64,000 bases of DNA from NCBI RefSeq assembly GCF_003201105.1, contig NZ_QICJ01000003.1:248001-312000 (forward strand), given 5' to 3'. Below, piece after piece: positions 43,363 through 50,858 of this stretch. The position numbers were made by a program, and so were the translations under genes. The DNA comes from Dyella sp. AtDHG13 (GTDB lineage Bacteria > Pseudomonadota > Gammaproteobacteria > Xanthomonadales > Rhodanobacteraceae). The notes under the pieces are model-generated. The model was given only the letters and a program-made list of their open reading frames with translations, made no database searches and had not been told where the DNA came from. The stretch's first letter is position 1. Each line of letters begins with the position of its first letter.

Positions 43363-44475
43363 TCAGCGGATGGTCAACACCTCGCCTCGTGTCGCGGAGC
43401 CCGGTGTCATGTCCCAGGCGCGGATCACCGGCACGAACTTGTCGGTCAGGATGCGGGTCTCGGCCACGGAGCCGTCGTCGCGTTCGGTGAACTCCGTCTG
43501 CAACGTCTTCTCCTTGTGGGTGTCGCCCTTGACGACGAGCAGGCGCCCGGTCTTCGACTTCACCACACCCGAGATCGCGCCCGCGGCCAAGGCCAGGGCG
43601 AGATGCCAGTGCGACAAGGCACGCGCCGGTGGCCGCAGCAACTGCTGTGCGGCGCCCAGGTGCGCATCGACCATCGGCCAGAGCCCTTGCAGCCGGCCGA
43701 CTTCATCGGCGAACTGCTCGGGCTCCATCGTCACGCGATAGAAGTGCTCGGGCTCGGCCGGGCCTGAAGGCACGGTGTACGGCAGGAACGGCCATTCGGT
43801 TGGCAGTTCCTCGGCTTCGGCGTCGCCTTGCCCGACCTGCAGCAGCAGACCGCGCACGGCTTTGACCGACTCCGATGCCTGGTCGCGCTGGCGAACCCGG
43901 CGGCCGAAGATCACGACCTGCCGAAACTGCTTGTCCACCGCCTGGTAGATGCGCAGTTCGGCGAAGTGCCGCGTGAGCCATCCGACCAGCTCCGCATCGA
44001 GCACGTAGCTCGGCAGGATGAACACCAGCACGCCGCCGTATTGCAGCAGCGGCAGCGTCCGTTGGTAGAACAGCTTTTCCAGCCTGGCGCGGCCCTGGCC
44101 CTGGTAGCCGATGTTGCCATCGGCGTTCTTGGCGAGATCGCCATACGGCGGGTTGAGCCACAGCAGGCCGAAGGACTGGCGCGTGATGAGCGTGTCCATC
44201 AGGTCCGCGTGCAGGCAGTGATCGACCAGGCCACGGGCATGGCGTGCCCGCTCCGCGTCGAACTCCACGGCGAACGCCTTGACCTGCTCACGCCCGAGGG
44301 CATGCGCAGCTTCGGCGATCGCCACGCCTTCGCCGGCGCAGGGGTCGAGGATGCACATCGGCCCGTTGTCAGCGGCCGCCAGTGCGGCGAGTGCTCTTTC
44401 GAGCGTGGGCTCGTCGGTCGGGAAGTACCCGTTCTTGACGAAGTTGCGGGCAAGCCGCGGGAACATGAGTGCCAT
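43363..44475 (-). CDS. DUF6094-type methyltransferase-like protein
   Basis: 370 residues. SAM-binding motif ILDPCAGEGVAIAEA near 41-55 and the NPPY catalytic motif (LLWLNPPYGDLA near 103) identify an N6-adenine/amino type Rossmann methyltransferase. The target-recognition part is unlike restriction-modification enzymes. Possible roles are protection of ICE DNA from host restriction or RNA/DNA modification. Start MALMFPRLARNF has AGGAG upstream. A leader hairpin GGACATGC/GCATGTCC precedes it. Confidence 0.82.
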   Translation of the reverse strand: MALMFPRLARNFVKNGYFPTDEPTLERALAALAAADNGPMCILDPCAGEGVAIAEAAHALGREQVKAFAVEFDAERARHARGLVDHCLHADLMDTLITRQSFGLLWLNPPYGDLAKNADGNIGYQGQGRARLEKLFYQRTLPLLQYGGVLVFILPSYVLDAELVGWLTRHFAELRIYQAVDKQFRQVVIFGRRVRQRDQASESVKAVRGLLLQVGQGDAEAEELPTEWPFLPYTVPSGPAEPEHFYRVTMEPEQFADEVGRLQGLWPMVDAHLGAAQQLLRPPARALSHWHLALALAAGAISGVVKSKTGRLLVVKGDTHKEKTLQTEFTERDDGSVAETRILTDKFVPVIRAWDMTPGSATRGEVLTIR

Positions 44476-44506
44476 GGATTTCTCCTGGTTGGGAATGAAG
44501 GAAGAT

Positions 44507-44528
44507 GGACATGCGCGCGTGCATGTCC
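44507..44528 (-). promoter_or_regulatory. leader hairpin before the methyltransferase gene
   Basis: Perfect 8-bp stem GGACATGC-ACGCGC-GCATGTCC on the - strand, followed by ATCTTCCTTCATTCCC and the Shine-Dalgarno AGGAG. Confidence 0.55.
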
Positions 44529-44540
44529 GGTGTGACGACT

Positions 44541-45197
44541 TCAGGCCACCGCTTCGAGCAGGTGCGGGCGGTGGGTCCGGTTCGCGGCCTCGCCGGTGGT
44601 GAGCACGTCCTGGCGGATCAAGCCGCCCAGCGCCTGGGTCAGCGCCGGCACGTCGATGGCGAGTCGGTGACCTTCCAGCGGCCCGAGGGCGAACGGAAGG
44701 CGGCTCAGCATCGAGCGGCTGTGCAGCAGCTCCAGCACGAGGTCGCGCCAGTGATCGAGCAGCGGCAGCGGGCAGGTGTCCTGCACCAGCGTCCACAGCC
44801 GATCGAGCCGGTGAGCGGCATCGCGTGGCAGCAAGGCCAGCGCGCTCGCGTTGGCCTTGTCGGGCCTGACGCAGCGTCGGTCGAACAGCCACAGGTTGGT
44901 CAGCGATCCGAACAAGGTGCGCCGGTAGGCGCGGGTGCTGCGCTTCTCCAGGTTCTCGACGTTGCCGACGAAGACCGGGATGACGCCGCCCTGCGCGTTG
45001 ACGATGTGGAACTGGTCCAGCCCCTGTTCGTCGCGCCCGAGGGTCAGGCGCGCCAGGAACTGCTGGACGGCGGTGTCGCGCGCCCAGATGGAGAGGAAGA
45101 CGAGATTGCCGTTCTCGTCACCGACGCAGCCGTCGGCCATGAGGTCGGGGCATTCGTCGATGCGGTACAGCGGTTTGGGAACATTGGGTACGGGCAT
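44541..45197 (-). CDS. conserved ICE hypothetical protein
   Basis: 218 residues. It begins MPVPNVPKPLYRIDECPDLMADGCVGDENGN; it also has RRTLFGSLTNLWLFDRRCV and a helical C-terminal half (RLDRLWTLVQDTCPLPLLDHWRDLVLELL). No known motif. Start is set by GAGGA upstream. About 100 bp upstream lies copy 2 of the three-hairpin leader module, so the transcript probably has a ~170-nt structured leader. Confidence 0.72.
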   Translation of the reverse strand: MPVPNVPKPLYRIDECPDLMADGCVGDENGNLVFLSIWARDTAVQQFLARLTLGRDEQGLDQFHIVNAQGGVIPVFVGNVENLEKRSTRAYRRTLFGSLTNLWLFDRRCVRPDKANASALALLPRDAAHRLDRLWTLVQDTCPLPLLDHWRDLVLELLHSRSMLSRLPFALGPLEGHRLAIDVPALTQALGGLIRQDVLTTGEAANRTHRPHLLEAVA

Positions 45198-45302
45198 GGT
45201 GATGTCCTCGATGAAGAAGGAGGCAGCACCGCCTGCATGGGCAGTGATTGCCCCATGGGGTGGAAAGGAACGTGGTGAACGTCTCGGCGAGAAGAACAAC
45301 CA

Positions 45303-45368
45303 GTGCGTCACGACGCACCGTAGCCTTGAAGGTCTGGGCTACCTGGGCATGTTGTCGGCATCGCCGAC
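45303..45368 (-). repeat. three-hairpin leader module, copy 2
   Basis: - strand order: hairpin A GTCGGC/GCCGAC, invariant AACATGCCCAG, hairpin B GTAGCC/GGCTAC with CTTCAA in the loop, hairpin C GTGCGT/ACGCAC. 106 bp upstream of the 218-residue protein start. All three stems differ in sequence from other copies but remain complementary. Confidence 0.72.
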
Positions 45369-45466
45369 GGACATGGGCGCAGCCTGATTGATGGGCGACC
45401 ACGCAGCGAGCGCAAAACGGCAGTGCGCCGTCTCCCTATTCGCAGGCAACCCGCGTCCTGAAATAG

Positions 45467-45496
45467 AAAAGCCGCCCCGGAGCGAACCGAGGCGGC
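45467..45496 (-). terminator. second terminator behind the DUF932 gene
   Basis: - strand GCCGCC-(TCGGTTCGCTCCGG)-GGCGGC followed by TTTT. It lies ~190 bp after the DUF932 stop and just upstream of the leader of the next gene. Confidence 0.75.
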
Positions 45497-45634
45497 GAAA
45501 TGGACTGCTTGGCTTCAGGGAGGAAAAAGCCAGGTTGGTGCAGCCAGAGTGAGATTGTCCGGGACCCCGTTGCTTGCCGCGCTAGGGAAGCCACTACTGA
45601 CAGTCCCGCGCGCCGGTGGCATTCGGCGCCCAAG

Positions 45635-45669
45635 AAAAAGCGGACCATGCTCTTGCGAGCAGGTCCGCT
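45635..45669 (-). terminator. terminator after the DUF932 gene
   Basis: - strand AGCGGACC-(TGCTCGCAAGAGCA)-TGGTCCGCT with an inner GCTC/GAGC stem and TTTTTC tail, 15 bp beyond the stop codon. Confidence 0.88.
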
Positions 45670-45683
45670 GGAGTTCAGGCCGT

Positions 45684-46511
45684 TCAAGCCTTCAGTTGCC
45701 GCAGGCCGTCAGCCAGCAGCCAAAGCGCCCGGTTGAGCCGCACGTTCTGGTCGATGCCTTGGACGGGCCGCGTGCTTTGCTGGCGCCCGTTCGCGGCACG
45801 GCCGCTCAGGCCACCCTTGACCAGGTTCTCCTGAACCCGATTGAAGACCGACCACAAATCCGGTCGGTTGTCGTCGAAGCGACGCGGCCGCAGGATCTGG
45901 TTCTCCGTGATCGGCAGCGCTTTGCCCGAGTCGTCGTACTTGAGCGTCAGCGCCGAGCGGGCGAAGATTTCAGCCTCGCCTTCATCGAGCGTGATGGCGC
46001 GCATGCTGTCGCGAGAATCCTGCACTTGGCCGAAGCCGTGCAGCACCTCGAAGGCGCCTTCGATGACGTGATCGGTCACGTTGCCCTTGTGCGGCACGCG
46101 CACGTCGGCCACCGTGTCGCCACAGACCAAGCCGTTCTGGCAGACGAATCTGAACATCCCCGCAAGCATCTGGTACGAACTGCTGCCGTCGTGCGAGTTG
46201 AGCAGGATGATCTCGTTGGCCTCCGCGCCATTGATCTGGCTGGCATGCCGAAGGCGCAGCATGTGCTTGGTGAACTCACGCCGGTCTTCATGGCGCACTC
46301 GGGTCTGGCACACCATGAACGGTTGGAACCCTTCCTTGCGAAGCTCGGTGAGCACCGCGGCGGTCGGTATGTAGCTGTAGCGCTGGGAGCGGCTTTCGTG
46401 CGGGTTCTCCGCGAAGATGGACGGGGCGACGGTGCGAATCTGGTCATCCGACAGCGGATGATTGGAACGCAGCACCGGCGAACGAGGGGTGAAGCGGGAT
46501 GCGAGTTGCAT
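45684..46511 (-). CDS. DUF932 / phage-plasmid-type TIGR03299-like protein
   Basis: 275 residues. TAAVLTELRKEGFQPFMVCQTRVR and ANEIILLNSHDGSSSYQMLAGMFRFVCQNGLVCG are the conserved DUF932 core, and VIEGAFEVL follows. The family is common on plasmids and ICEs; the function is unknown, though recombination or anti-restriction roles have been suggested for relatives. Start MQLASRF has AAGGAG upstream. A strong terminator follows the gene, and another lies in front of it, so it is probably a single-gene transcript. Confidence 0.88.
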   Translation of the reverse strand: MQLASRFTPRSPVLRSNHPLSDDQIRTVAPSIFAENPHESRSQRYSYIPTAAVLTELRKEGFQPFMVCQTRVRHEDRREFTKHMLRLRHASQINGAEANEIILLNSHDGSSSYQMLAGMFRFVCQNGLVCGDTVADVRVPHKGNVTDHVIEGAFEVLHGFGQVQDSRDSMRAITLDEGEAEIFARSALTLKYDDSGKALPITENQILRPRRFDDNRPDLWSVFNRVQENLVKGGLSGRAANGRQQSTRPVQGIDQNVRLNRALWLLADGLRQLKA

Positions 46512-46582
46512 GACGATCTCCTTGGAGGAAAGAGCAATGGGCATCGACGGGCGGGCCGCCGATGCGCACAATTGCGGGGACG

Positions 46583-46609
46583 AAAAAAATGGCCCTGGGA
46601 TACAGGGCC
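46583..46609 (-). terminator. terminator between the 86-residue gene and DUF932
   Basis: - strand GGCCCTG-TATCC-CAGGGCC followed by ATTTTTTT. It ends upstream transcripts (46658-46918) or, if read from an upstream promoter, would attenuate DUF932. Confidence 0.85.
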
Positions 46610-46657
46610 GGACGGGCGGCTAACGAAGAGGAATGCAGGCCTGGGTAGGCCTGTGGT

Positions 46658-46918
46658 TCAGTCCGGCTCGAACTGCCGGCTGTGTGGGTTGAAGCGCAGC
46701 GCCTGCGCACCCGTGCGGACCGGCGTGAAGCCTTCCAGGTAGATGCGGCCCAGGTACAGGTCGCGATAGGTCAGTGCCTGCCGCGCCTGCACCTCCGTGA
46801 GGCCGCTGGCGACGAAGTGCTCCAGCAGCTCGTCGTCGGAGGACACGTCGTTGTTCGACAACTGGTCTTCGACGAAGGCAAGCAGAGAGACCGAGAGCGA
46901 TGACAGGATGGTGTCCAT
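46658..46918 (-). CDS. small conserved ICE protein
   Basis: 86 residues, acidic, helical. SVSLLAFVEDQLSNNDVSSDDELLEHFVASGLTEVQARQALTYRDLYL suggests a helical bundle of the kind seen in small regulators. No DNA-binding motif is clear. It lies eight bases after the 131-residue gene and is co-transcribed with it; the terminator at 46583 follows. Confidence 0.72.
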   Translation of the reverse strand: MDTILSSLSVSLLAFVEDQLSNNDVSSDDELLEHFVASGLTEVQARQALTYRDLYLGRIYLEGFTPVRTGAQALRFNPHSRQFEPD

Positions 46919-46925
46919 ATGAACC

Positions 46926-47321
46926 TCACCCTGCCGTCGGTTTCTCGGCGCCACCCATTGCACCGAGCCCTGCGTGGTAGCTGTGCACCCTTGCGCGCCA
47001 GGTGGCGCATTGCTCCGGCGCCGTCGCGAGAAAGCGCAGCGGGCACGAGTAGTAGTAGGGATGCTCGGCTTCGACGAGGGACTTGTAGCCCCACTCGTTG
47101 CCCGAGGCCTCCAGCAGGTCGCAGTAGATGATGCAGACCGACTCGCCGGCCGCGAGGCCTCTCAAGCCTGGCTGCTTGGCGGTGATGCGCACCACGCTCC
47201 ACAGCACGTCGTCGATCAGCGCGTGGTCGATGACTTCGCGGCGCCCGTGATCGGTGTCCTCGGTTGCGGTCAGCTCGCGGATCAGTTGATCGCGCGAGGT
47301 GCGGACATAGGTCCAGCCCAT
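46926..47321 (-). CDS. DUF6927-like conserved ICE protein
   Basis: 131 residues. It starts MGWTYVRTSRDQLIRELTATED and contains HALIDDVLWSVVRIT and VCIIYCDLLEASGNEWGYKSLVEAEHPYYYSCPLRFLA, a pattern of small proteins carried by plasmids and ICEs. No catalytic motif. Its Shine-Dalgarno is AGGAG. The leader (47346-47375) has a hairpin around CCCCCGGCGGGG. Confidence 0.75.
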   Translation of the reverse strand: MGWTYVRTSRDQLIRELTATEDTDHGRREVIDHALIDDVLWSVVRITAKQPGLRGLAAGESVCIIYCDLLEASGNEWGYKSLVEAEHPYYYSCPLRFLATAPEQCATWRARVHSYHAGLGAMGGAEKPTAG

Positions 47322-47422
47322 GGGATTTCTCCTGTGACAAGGGCCGGAGTTCCGCCCCGCCGGGGGAAGAACCCCGGCGGGTGGTGGAATGCCGCTTGCG
47401 CGGCGGTGGATCAGGCGACTGG

Positions 47423-48034
47423 TCAGGCGGTAGCGAGGTGCCAGTCCTGGGACAGCGGAGCGAACTCGTAGCCCAGCTCGCCGAGGCGGTCGCGCTGCTG
47501 ACGCAGGACGCGGCGATCCACGGTGGCATCGAGCTTGACGGTCTCGCCCAGCGGCCAGAGCGTGCCGAACAGCGCTGCGTCGTCCGCATCGGCAGATGCC
47601 GCGGGTGACGTGGCGGCCGGTTCGCTGCCGAACGGCGTGGTATCGACGAGGGGATCGCGCGACTTGCGGGCCTTGCCTCGGGCGGGTGCCTTCGGCGCGG
47701 CGGGCGCAGGGGCCGGCGTTTCCTCATCGAGCGGATCGACTTCCTGCGGACTCAGCCGGCGGGCGTCGTCGCGGCTCAGGGCGTCGATGTTGGACAGCGT
47801 CATCCCGCCCAGGTGGGCGCGGATTTCGATGACCATGCGACCGTTGGCGTTGTACGTGGACGGACGGATTTCCGCGATGATGAAATCGCCCTCGTACTTG
47901 CCTTCGGTGTACTGGTCCAGCTCGGCGTTCTTCACGACGAACTCGCCGATCGAGGTCGCCAGGCGGCCGACATTGAAGTCGCCGTTCCTGCCGTGGATGG
48001 TCTTGATGGCCAATTGGCCGGGGATGGTGATCAT
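47423..48034 (-). CDS. DUF3275 family protein
   Basis: 203 residues. The N-terminal ~80 residues (MITIPGQLAIKTIHGRNGDFNVGRL...GDFIIAEIRPSTYNANGRMVIEIRAHL) form the DUF3275 domain; a disordered Ala/Pro-rich linker (about 100-150) leads to a C-terminal segment FGTLWPLGETVKLDATVDRRVLRQQRDRL. Found beside DUF3577 in PFL/SPI-7-type ICEs, as here. Possibly an OB-like nucleic-acid-binding protein; function not known. Confidence 0.87.
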   Translation of the reverse strand: MITIPGQLAIKTIHGRNGDFNVGRLATSIGEFVVKNAELDQYTEGKYEGDFIIAEIRPSTYNANGRMVIEIRAHLGGMTLSNIDALSRDDARRLSPQEVDPLDEETPAPAPAAPKAPARGKARKSRDPLVDTTPFGSEPAATSPAASADADDAALFGTLWPLGETVKLDATVDRRVLRQQRDRLGELGYEFAPLSQDWHLATA

Positions 48035-48060
48035 GAAGGTCTCCCGCTGACGAAAGAGAC

Positions 48061-48083
48061 AAGGCCCCGTGGGGTGGGGCCTT
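48061..48083 (-). terminator. hairpin between DUF3577 and DUF3275
   Basis: - strand AAGGCCCC-ACCCCAC-GGGGCCTT, then GTCTCTTTCG. An 8-bp perfect stem five bases beyond the DUF3577 stop and ~26 bases before the DUF3275 start, so it may act as terminator for one and attenuator for the other. Confidence 0.65.
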
Positions 48084-48088
48084 GCGGA

Positions 48089-48661
48089 TCAGAACGACTC
48101 GGCAACGGCCAATGCGGGGGCATCGGCAGCGGCTTCGTCGGCAGCTTCGGCAGCGGGCTGGGTGGCCTGCGGTGCAGCGGCTTGGCGAGCAGCGGGCGCT
48201 TCGGTCGTCGCGGGGAGATCCGGGGTGCGCGCTTCACCATCCTGGCGATCGTCGGTTTCGGTCGTCTTGGGCTCGGCCTTGTAGACGAGCTTGCCATCGA
48301 CCTTGATCCAGCTGATGAACAGCAGGCGGGCCTTGAAGCTCACCCCCTGTTCGCCGGCACGCTTGCCCTTGGAATAGGTGAAGGTGTCGGCCCACAGGTC
48401 GCCGAGGCGAAAGCCGATCATCACCTTCTTCTCGGCATCGACGGCCTCGATGCAACGGCGCACCAGGTGCTGCGCTTCGGAGCCCGAGACGCGCGTGTCG
48501 AAACGGACGTAGGACACGTCGTCGCTGGGACCGTTGAGCGCCGCGATGTCGCAGGCCAGGAAGGCGTCGCCTTTCTTGGGCTTCACTTCGCGGATGCGAT
48601 TGAGATACCCGAGGCCCGTGATGTGCAGGTCGAAGTAGGACTTGTCGGTGGAACTGGTCAT
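48089..48661 (-). CDS. DUF3577 family protein (STY4534-like)
   Basis: 190 residues. SYFDLHITGLGYLNRIREVKPKKGDAFLACDIAALNG is the DUF3577 signature, and YVRFDTRVSGSEAQHLVRRC follows; the last ~60 residues are an Ala/Pro-rich tail ending ALAVAESF, reminiscent of SSB-like proteins with a conserved acidic-Phe tip. A nucleic-acid-binding role is a guess. The long leader (421 bp to the previous gene) holds a hairpin (48691-48718) and copy 3 of the three-hairpin module. Confidence 0.87.
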   Translation of the reverse strand: MTSSTDKSYFDLHITGLGYLNRIREVKPKKGDAFLACDIAALNGPSDDVSYVRFDTRVSGSEAQHLVRRCIEAVDAEKKVMIGFRLGDLWADTFTYSKGKRAGEQGVSFKARLLFISWIKVDGKLVYKAEPKTTETDDRQDGEARTPDLPATTEAPAARQAAAPQATQPAAEAADEAAADAPALAVAESF

Positions 48662-48690
48662 GGTGAATCTCCTGAGAAAAGAAGCGGAGA

Positions 48691-48718
48691 CACACCCGAC
48701 CCAGGCGGGGAAGGTGTG
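48691..48718 (-). promoter_or_regulatory. leader hairpin before DUF3577
   Basis: - strand CACACC-(TTCCCCGCCTGGGTCG)-GGTGTG, with CCC/GGG nested, followed by TCTCCGCTTCTTTTCTC and AGGAG. Same layout as at 43287. Confidence 0.55.
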
Positions 48719-48817
48719 GAACCCCCGCGTGGGTTGAAGGAACAGCTTGGTGGCATCACCATCGGTCGGAACCGATGGACGTTCGCGCAAGGATGCCGGT
48801 GCGAACTGGTCGATCAA

Positions 48818-48886
48818 CGCGGTCGAAAACCGCGCCCTAGCCTTGAAGATCGAGGCTAGCTGGGCATGCTGCTGACGGGTGTCAGC
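48818..48886 (-). repeat. three-hairpin leader module, copy 3
   Basis: - strand order: hairpin A GCTGAC/GTCAGC, AGCATGCCCAG, hairpin B TAGCCT/AGGCTA with TTCAA in the loop, hairpin C CGCGGT/ACCGCG. 157 bp upstream of the DUF3577 start. The ~200 bp between this module and the upstream terminator contain no gene. Confidence 0.72.
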
Positions 48887-49055
48887 GGAACATGGGGTAA
48901 GCGTGGCGTCGGCATCGCGCGAGCGCGAGCGGCAATGGGCATCGGCGCCTTCCCGCATTGGCGGGGCGTCTGTTGTGCTTGCGGCCGTGCAGGCGGTTCC
49001 GGTTCTCCCACCGCTGCTTCGGCAGCGCGCGGCGACTGCGATTCACCAAATGAAA

Positions 49056-49075
49056 GAGCCCCCCGAACGGGGCTC
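49056..49075 (-). terminator. terminator after the DUF5983-like gene
   Basis: - strand GAGCC-CCGTTCGGGG-GGCTC followed by TTTCATTT, nine bases past the stop codon at 49084. Confidence 0.75.
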
Positions 49076-49083
49076 AGGAAGGG

Positions 49084-49797
49084 TCATTCATCGAACACGG
49101 GCAGTCCGTCGAGCACCGGCGCATCGGCGTCGAACACCAGCATGCGCACGTCGGCGAGCGCCGCCAGGCGCAGCACCTCGACCAGGCAATCGGGCATGCC
49201 CTTGCGGCGGTGTTCCCGATCCAGCCGCTTGGCGGTCGTGCCTTCGACCTTTCGCAGGTTCGCATCCGTCCAGGGCGTGGCGATCAGCTTCACGCCGATC
49301 GCCTGGCTGTATGGAATGCGGAAGGCGATGAACATGAACGTCGTCGGCGTCGCGATGTCCGCCAGCTCGGCGAGGAAATGCCAGGCGGCTTCGGTGATGT
49401 GGCCGCTGCTGATCTCCCAGCACCGGCTGTAGTGCCCGGTGTCGAAGCGCAGACGCCGAACCACTTCGCGCGCAGCCTCGTCCGAATAGGTATCGGCCAC
49501 GTGCAGCGGCTTGCTGTTTTCTTCGGCCATGACGGCGTAGACCACGGTGCGTGCGATGCCGTGGCTTCGGCATTGCGCGTCCAGCTCCGGCGGCACGTCC
49601 TGGCCCTCGGTGATGAGGGCGAAGTCGTCGCAGAAGATGCACGGATAGCGCACGACCTGGCTGTCCGGCAAATGCGACTGCGAGGCGTGCAGCGGCTGGT
49701 AGGTCAGTGGGCAGTCGTCGTCATAAGAGATGGCGATCAGCCGCTCGACCGACAGGCCGTCATAGCCACGGACGAAAGGATTGTTGGAGTGGGACAT
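49084..49797 (-). CDS. DUF5983-like ICE protein
   Basis: 237 residues. MSHSNNPFVRGYDGLSVERLIAISYDDDCPLTYQPLHASQSHLPDSQVVRYPCIFCDD includes a possible metal site (CIFC), and EEDRFDTGHYSRCWEIS-type segments (FDTGHYSRCWEISSGHITE) follow near residue 120. No enzyme motif recognised. It has its own terminator and a leader hairpin (49827-49846), so it is a single-gene transcript. Confidence 0.72.
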   Translation of the reverse strand: MSHSNNPFVRGYDGLSVERLIAISYDDDCPLTYQPLHASQSHLPDSQVVRYPCIFCDDFALITEGQDVPPELDAQCRSHGIARTVVYAVMAEENSKPLHVADTYSDEAAREVVRRLRFDTGHYSRCWEISSGHITEAAWHFLAELADIATPTTFMFIAFRIPYSQAIGVKLIATPWTDANLRKVEGTTAKRLDREHRRKGMPDCLVEVLRLAALADVRMLVFDADAPVLDGLPVFDE

Positions 49798-49826
49798 GGG
49801 ATTTCTCCGGCAGAGGATGGCCGAGG

Positions 49827-49846
49827 CAATCCCCTGCCGGGAATTG
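49827..49846 (-). promoter_or_regulatory. leader hairpin before the DUF5983-like gene
   Basis: - strand CAATTCCC-GGCA-GGGGATTG (one G-T pair), about 30 bases before the start codon. Member of the recurring leader family. Confidence 0.5.
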
Positions 49847-49910
49847 AACCCCAGCGAGTGGATGAAATGGGAGCCAGGCGGCTGGCGCCCAGGAAGGACA
49901 GGTCTGAAAG

Positions 49911-49950
49911 AAAACGAGGGACATGGCGCCTTGCAGCGCGCATGTCCCTC
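49911..49950 (-). terminator. terminator after the 130-residue gene
   Basis: - strand GAGGGACATG-(CGCGCTGCAAGGCGC)-CATGTCCCTC with an inner GCGC/GCGC pairing, followed by GTTTTCTTT. Confidence 0.87.
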
Positions 49951-49990
49951 ACGGGGTGGAAAAGCAGTTCGGTGGCAGGCCGGGGTCGGC

Positions 49991-50383
49991 TCACCAGCCG
50001 TTGTAGTTCAGCGTCAGATCCGCGATGACCTGGCGCCGTTCCAGATCGAGGCCGCCCAGGTCGGACAGGCCCTCGAAGCCGCAACGCTTGAGCATCGCGC
50101 CTCCCTCGCGGGAGTTGTAGAAGCTCACCATCGCGGACAGGAACATCCGCTGGCCGCTGCTCAGCACGCCGAGGGCGTCGTTGAGCAGCAGCAGGTTGGG
50201 CCGCAGATCCCACTTGGACTTGGCGCGCTGCAAGCCTTCGCGGGTGCCGTCGCCGAACCATTCGGCACCGGCGATCTCCGCACCGCGCTTCCAGGCCTCG
50301 AAGAAAGCTTGGGGCGCACGGCTGAAATGCGCGTCTTCACGCGCGAGCTGGTCGTACAGCTCCTGACGCAATGGCAGGTTCAT
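49991..50383 (-). CDS. conserved ICE hypothetical protein
   Basis: 130 residues, helical, soluble. It contains LRQELYDQLAREDAHFSRAPQAFFEAWKRGAEIAGAEWFGDGTREGLQRAKSKWDLRPNLLLLNDALGVLSSGQRMFLSAMVSFYN. No known motif. The start has AGGAG upstream. It is 25 bp after the 82-residue gene and shares its transcript; a strong terminator follows. Confidence 0.72.
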   Translation of the reverse strand: MNLPLRQELYDQLAREDAHFSRAPQAFFEAWKRGAEIAGAEWFGDGTREGLQRAKSKWDLRPNLLLLNDALGVLSSGQRMFLSAMVSFYNSREGGAMLKRCGFEGLSDLGGLDLERRQVIADLTLNYNGW

Positions 50384-50408
50384 GAGTAAGCTCCTGGGGG
50401 AAGGGAAA

Positions 50409-50657
50409 TCAGGGGTGGCTGCGCTGCGTCCAGGCGTCAGTGGCCAGGGCGCGCTGCGCGGCTTCGGGGCTCGGGAAATACTCGACGGACTCCCGTGAAA
50501 CCGGGCCTTCGTCGTCGTGCGTGCCGATGTAGTGGCCGGCCGCGCTGCGCAGGACTTGCAGCGGCAGGCGCTTGCCCGTGTAGGCCAGCGCCAGTGCGCC
50601 GCTGCGCACCGATGCCGCGGAAGATGCGGCGGAAGATGCGGCGGAAGGTTCAGACAT
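50409..50657 (-). CDS. small conserved ICE protein
   Basis: 82 residues. A Ser/Ala-rich N-terminus (SAASSAASSAASV) precedes LALAYTGKRLPLQVLRSAAGHYIGTHDDEGPVSRESVEYFPSPEAAQRAL, which looks like a small beta-alpha domain of plasmid proteins. It is the first gene of a two-gene unit with 49991-50383. The leader contains copy 4 of the three-hairpin module and an ATCCCC-A-GGGGAT palindrome at 50689-50701. Confidence 0.7.
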   Translation of the reverse strand: MSEPSAASSAASSAASVRSGALALAYTGKRLPLQVLRSAAGHYIGTHDDEGPVSRESVEYFPSPEAAQRALATDAWTQRSHP

Positions 50658-50790
50658 GACGTGCTCCTTGAAGGATCGAGGAGCGCGCATCCCCAGGGGA
50701 TCGGCTTCCCCTCGGGTGGTTGAGAAAATGCACCGTCGCCGAAAACGACGAGCGTCCGCGGTGGTCGGTGCGAGGCGGACGGGTTTGGTC

Positions 50791-50858
50791 AGCGCGGCGA
50801 GCCGCGCTGCAGCCTTGAAGACCGAAGCTGCCAGGGCATGGTGCTGACGACCGTCAGC
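50791..50858 (-). repeat. three-hairpin leader module, copy 4
   Basis: - strand order: hairpin A GCTGAC/GTCAGC, ACCATGCCCTG, hairpin B GCAGC/GCTGC with CTTCAAG in the loop, hairpin C AGCGCGGC/GCCGCGCT. 134 bp upstream of the 82-residue protein start. Hairpin C is the longest of the four copies. Confidence 0.7.

Larger units (their letters stand above)
45369..45683. other. intergenic stretch with two terminators
   Basis: No convincing gene. It holds the two - strand terminators described separately (45467-45496 and 45635-45669) and otherwise featureless sequence. An 83-codon open frame on the - strand has no Shine-Dalgarno and runs through both hairpins. Confidence 0.6.

Noticed and set aside
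45436-45687. 83-codon - strand frame after DUF932
   Set aside because: It spans two intrinsic terminators, has no Shine-Dalgarno and overlaps the DUF932 end.
24764-50858. CRISPR array as explanation of the dispersed repeats
   Set aside because: Copies are kilobases apart, with changed stems and no spacer pattern.
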